Shown here piece after piece: positions 62,143 through 64,000 of a stretch of 64,000 nucleotides of DNA. The notes beneath the pieces are model-generated. The model made no database searches, was not told where the DNA came from, and saw only the letters and a list, made by a program, of their open reading frames with translations. The stretch comes from an uncultured Planctomycetaceae bacterium (GTDB taxonomy: Bacteria; Planctomycetota; Planctomycetia; Planctomycetales; Planctomycetaceae): positions 1 through 64,000 of the forward strand of contig CALSLT010000028.1 of assembly GCA_943787265.1 (NCBI GenBank). Direction: 5' to 3'. How positions within the stretch are numbered: position 1 is the first letter of the stretch; the number at the start of each line of letters is the position of its first letter. Position numbers and translations under genes: made by a program.

Positions 62143-64000
62143 TCAGGGCGCGATGCCGTATTTCTGCAGCAGCGATCTCTCGACAGCCTGCCTTTCGGCC
62201 TCACCCAGAGCTCGACTGTAAACAAGAATTTCAGCGATATCACCGCTCCAGCAAAATCGTTGACGGTAGGCACATCCGATGAATGGGCGGATCGCACTCG
62301 ACCGGTGATACGGGAACGCCGTGCCCGTGTCGTCCCGTTGGCCGTTGACGAACAAAGCCGTTTCTCCGGCCAGATCGCCAGCATGCACCATCGAGCAGAC
62401 CGACGTGCCGCCGATTGGCCATATCGTACTTGTCGACGACTGAATCTGCGGCCACTCTTGAGTCCCGCCAGTCGCCGCGTAACTTGAACCGTAGCTCAAT
62501 CGTCGAGACTCGCCGGCAGAAATACTGAGATTTGCATGAGCCTGGCTGATGATCGTCCCACCAGCCTTCGACCGTACGAAAGCGATGATCGTCGACTGGT
62601 GAAATGTGAAGAGCAGCCCCGGGCACTCATCGACAACAAAATGATCGTCCACGCCGTCAAAGCGGATTGCCGGCTTCCCGCCGACTCCTTCAGTCACGTA
62701 GATCGGCTGCCGCCCCTTTTCCGGCTGCTCGCAATCCATTCCGTTGCCCGACGAGTCGTTCCAGGTCTCAACCGGAGAACCATCGGCCAGCGTTGTGAGA
62801 CTGTCCGCTTTCAGCCACATGACAAGTCCTTTTGGAGAAGGAACAGGATCAGTCTGCGGCAGAACCGTAATCACAACCTGTGCGAATCCTTCAGCGCCAT
62901 CATCGTCTTCGACAGCTAGTACGACACGGTGCGTGCCTGTCGGCAGATCGGCAGATGTGTTCCTTCCGGACGCTACCTCTTTGCCATTCACCATCCAGCG
63001 GAAGTCGACGCAACGGCCGTCGTTGTCGACAGTGCCGCTTCCATCGAGCGAAACTTGCTGTCGACCATTTCCGTCGCGATCACGGATAGTCTGCTCGACG
63101 CCGGCAGACACAAGCGGCGGCTGATTCGGAATCAAGCTGGTCCCGCCGACCTCGTCCCGACTTGTCGAGAATCCGGGACCGCCCCCCGCAACATAGCCAT
63201 TGCTCGCCCCGTTGGGGTCCCTGCTCACCCAGAATGAAAACAGCCTTCCGTTCTGAAGAGTAAAGCGAAAGCGCACGGACCGACCGGCCAGCTCTGCAAA
63301 GTTCGCGTTCTTCCACGAGACGCTCTGCAATGTCTTATTCGAACGGATTGCCTGGCAGTTCTCTTTGGTAAACGGAGCAATGACGTCGCCGTTTTCGTCG
63401 AGCACTTCGACCAGCAAATTCCCTCGCCCCGCATCGACGTTCACAAACAAGTTCGCGCCACTGAACCGCACTTTTCGCGTCGTCAGCGTTTTCGGTTCAT
63501 TGGAATCCGATTCCGCGTTCATCGAAGCGAATCCGTCACGACGAAGAATCGCAAGCCCGGTGGAACAGCCTGCGTACGCAGCATTCAACAGCGCCGTATT
63601 CTGATCGGAAAAGTTCGGCGCGCCGCGACGTCCGGAAACGTAGAAGTAAAGATTGTCGCCAACGACCACAAAACTGTTTCCAGTCGACTGGACGTTGCCC
63701 CAGTTCCAGTCGCCGCGTTTCTCGGAGATGCCGGCAAAGGTTTCGTGCGTTGGCCGGTGCCAGTGGAAGCCGTCACGAGAATATCCGATGCAGACTTCAG
63801 CGCACTTGGGGCGGCCCGGAAACGCGTCCCTGCCTTCGGAATCGTTTTCGTGAAAGTCGCCTCGCAGAATGTTGAACATTCCCAGAAGCAGGCTTTCGTA
63901 CGCGACGCAGTCCAGATGATAAAGCTGCGGCGAGACGCCCAACTCGGTACGCGGATGATCGAGGCCTCTGTCGGCCGTCACCCAAAGCGGTGCCTGAGCA
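62143..64000 (-). CDS. Secreted beta-propeller/PKD/LamG protein (partial at right edge)
   Basis: At least 619 residues; the frame is open past 64000, so the N-terminus and signal peptide lie outside. The visible N-terminal part (about 62-160 from the edge) has glycosidase-propeller-like strands: YESLLLGMFNILRGDFHEND, CIGYSRDGFHWHRPTHETF, NSFVVVGDNLYFYVSGRRG and STGLAILRRDGFASM, like GH32/43-type folds. A PKD domain follows (SLDGSGTVDNDGRCVDFRWM). Then a C-terminal LamG/concanavalin-like domain: GLVMWLKADSLTTLADGSPV, NDSSGNGMDC and AIRFDGVDDHFVV. Likely extracellular, perhaps polysaccharide-binding. Catalytic residues cannot be assigned. Confidence 0.8.
   Translation of the reverse strand, partial: AQAPLWVTADRGLDHPRTELGVSPQLYHLDCVAYESLLLGMFNILRGDFHENDSEGRDAFPGRPKCAEVCIGYSRDGFHWHRPTHETFAGISEKRGDWNWGNVQSTGNSFVVVGDNLYFYVSGRRGAPNFSDQNTALLNAAYAGCSTGLAILRRDGFASMNAESDSNEPKTLTTRKVRFSGANLFVNVDAGRGNLLVEVLDENGDVIAPFTKENCQAIRSNKTLQSVSWKNANFAELAGRSVRFRFTLQNGRLFSFWVSRDPNGASNGYVAGGGPGFSTSRDEVGGTSLIPNQPPLVSAGVEQTIRDRDGNGRQQVSLDGSGTVDNDGRCVDFRWMVNGKEVASGRNTSADLPTGTHRVVLAVEDDDGAEGFAQVVITVLPQTDPVPSPKGLVMWLKADSLTTLADGSPVETWNDSSGNGMDCEQPEKGRQPIYVTEGVGGKPAIRFDGVDDHFVVDECPGLLFTFHQSTIIAFVRSKAGGTIISQAHANLSISAGESRRLSYGSSYAATGGTQEWPQIQSSTSTIWPIGGTSVCSMVHAGDLAGETALFVNGQRDDTGTAFPYHRSSAIRPFIGCAYRQRFCWSGDIAEILVYSRALGEAERQAVERSLLQKYGIAP

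Overview
The window looks like chromosomal DNA of a marine or freshwater planctomycete (Planctomycetia). The inference rests on gene content typical of that group: a giant Calx-beta/prepeptidase-C/RTX surface protein, a formylglycine-type sulfatase, an M81 (MlrC-like) metallopeptidase, a Tat-exported sugar isomerase-like protein, a PQQ-like propeller protein, LamG/PKD extracellular proteins, a CpaC-like secretin with Asn/Gly-rich tracts, and a GspE-type ATPase with its own membrane segments. Genus cannot be fixed from the sequence. No rRNA, tRNA or CRISPR array was seen.

Left arm (1-14495): one giant extracellular protein gene, open at the left edge. It runs matrixin-like metalloprotease, prepeptidase-C domains, a nidogen-like stretch, Calx-beta domains, delta-60 repeats, a near-identical 1383-bp tandem higher-order repeat of four Calx-beta units, more Calx-beta units, and RTX repeats. 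It is broken by three +1 frameshifts (near 684, 2235 and 7015) and by an ISAs1-family element (4626-5916) with a perfect 10-bp target duplication. As written it is a pseudogene, unless the frameshifts are sequencing errors.

14.9-25.0 kb: a beta-helix protein, a zinc-ribbon protein, a 59-residue coiled-coil protein, a VOC protein, a DNA methyltransferase with a histone-H1-like Lys-rich tail, an FHA-GAF-nucleotide cyclase, a lone NuoN-like membrane protein, and a hydrolase/M81 peptidase operon. An IS30-family element (25253-26378, AAC duplication) follows.

26.4-36.8 kb: a secretin/lipoprotein operon with poly-Asn tracts, a Tat-exported TIM-barrel protein, a DUF2079 membrane protein, adenine phosphoribosyltransferase, a sulfatase, a small molybdopterin-domain protein and a DUF4261 protein.

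36.8-47.7 kb: two tandem paralogous diguanylate cyclases, a BshC-like gene coupled to a small membrane protein, a family 2 glycosyltransferase, a trans-sulfuration PLP enzyme, acetolactate synthase, and a secreted thioredoxin-like protein. BshC and the trans-sulfuration enzyme both point to cysteine and thiol metabolism, although they are not clearly one operon.

47.7-64 kb: a coupled pair (repeat protein plus PQQ-like propeller), a Gfo/Idh/MocA dehydrogenase, two cupredoxin-like paralogs, a D-threonine-aldolase-like enzyme, the membrane-anchored GspE-like ATPase, a CvpA-like protein, a gene-poor 1.2-kb stretch, a membrane protein with a 24-residue tandem repeat starting at TTG, a LutA-like Fe-S protein, and a PKD/LamG protein running off the right edge.

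The most unusual items are the 24-residue repeat protein, the methyltransferase with an H1-like tail and reordered motifs, the GspE-type ATPase with a signal peptide, and the 1383-bp repeat array in the disrupted giant gene.
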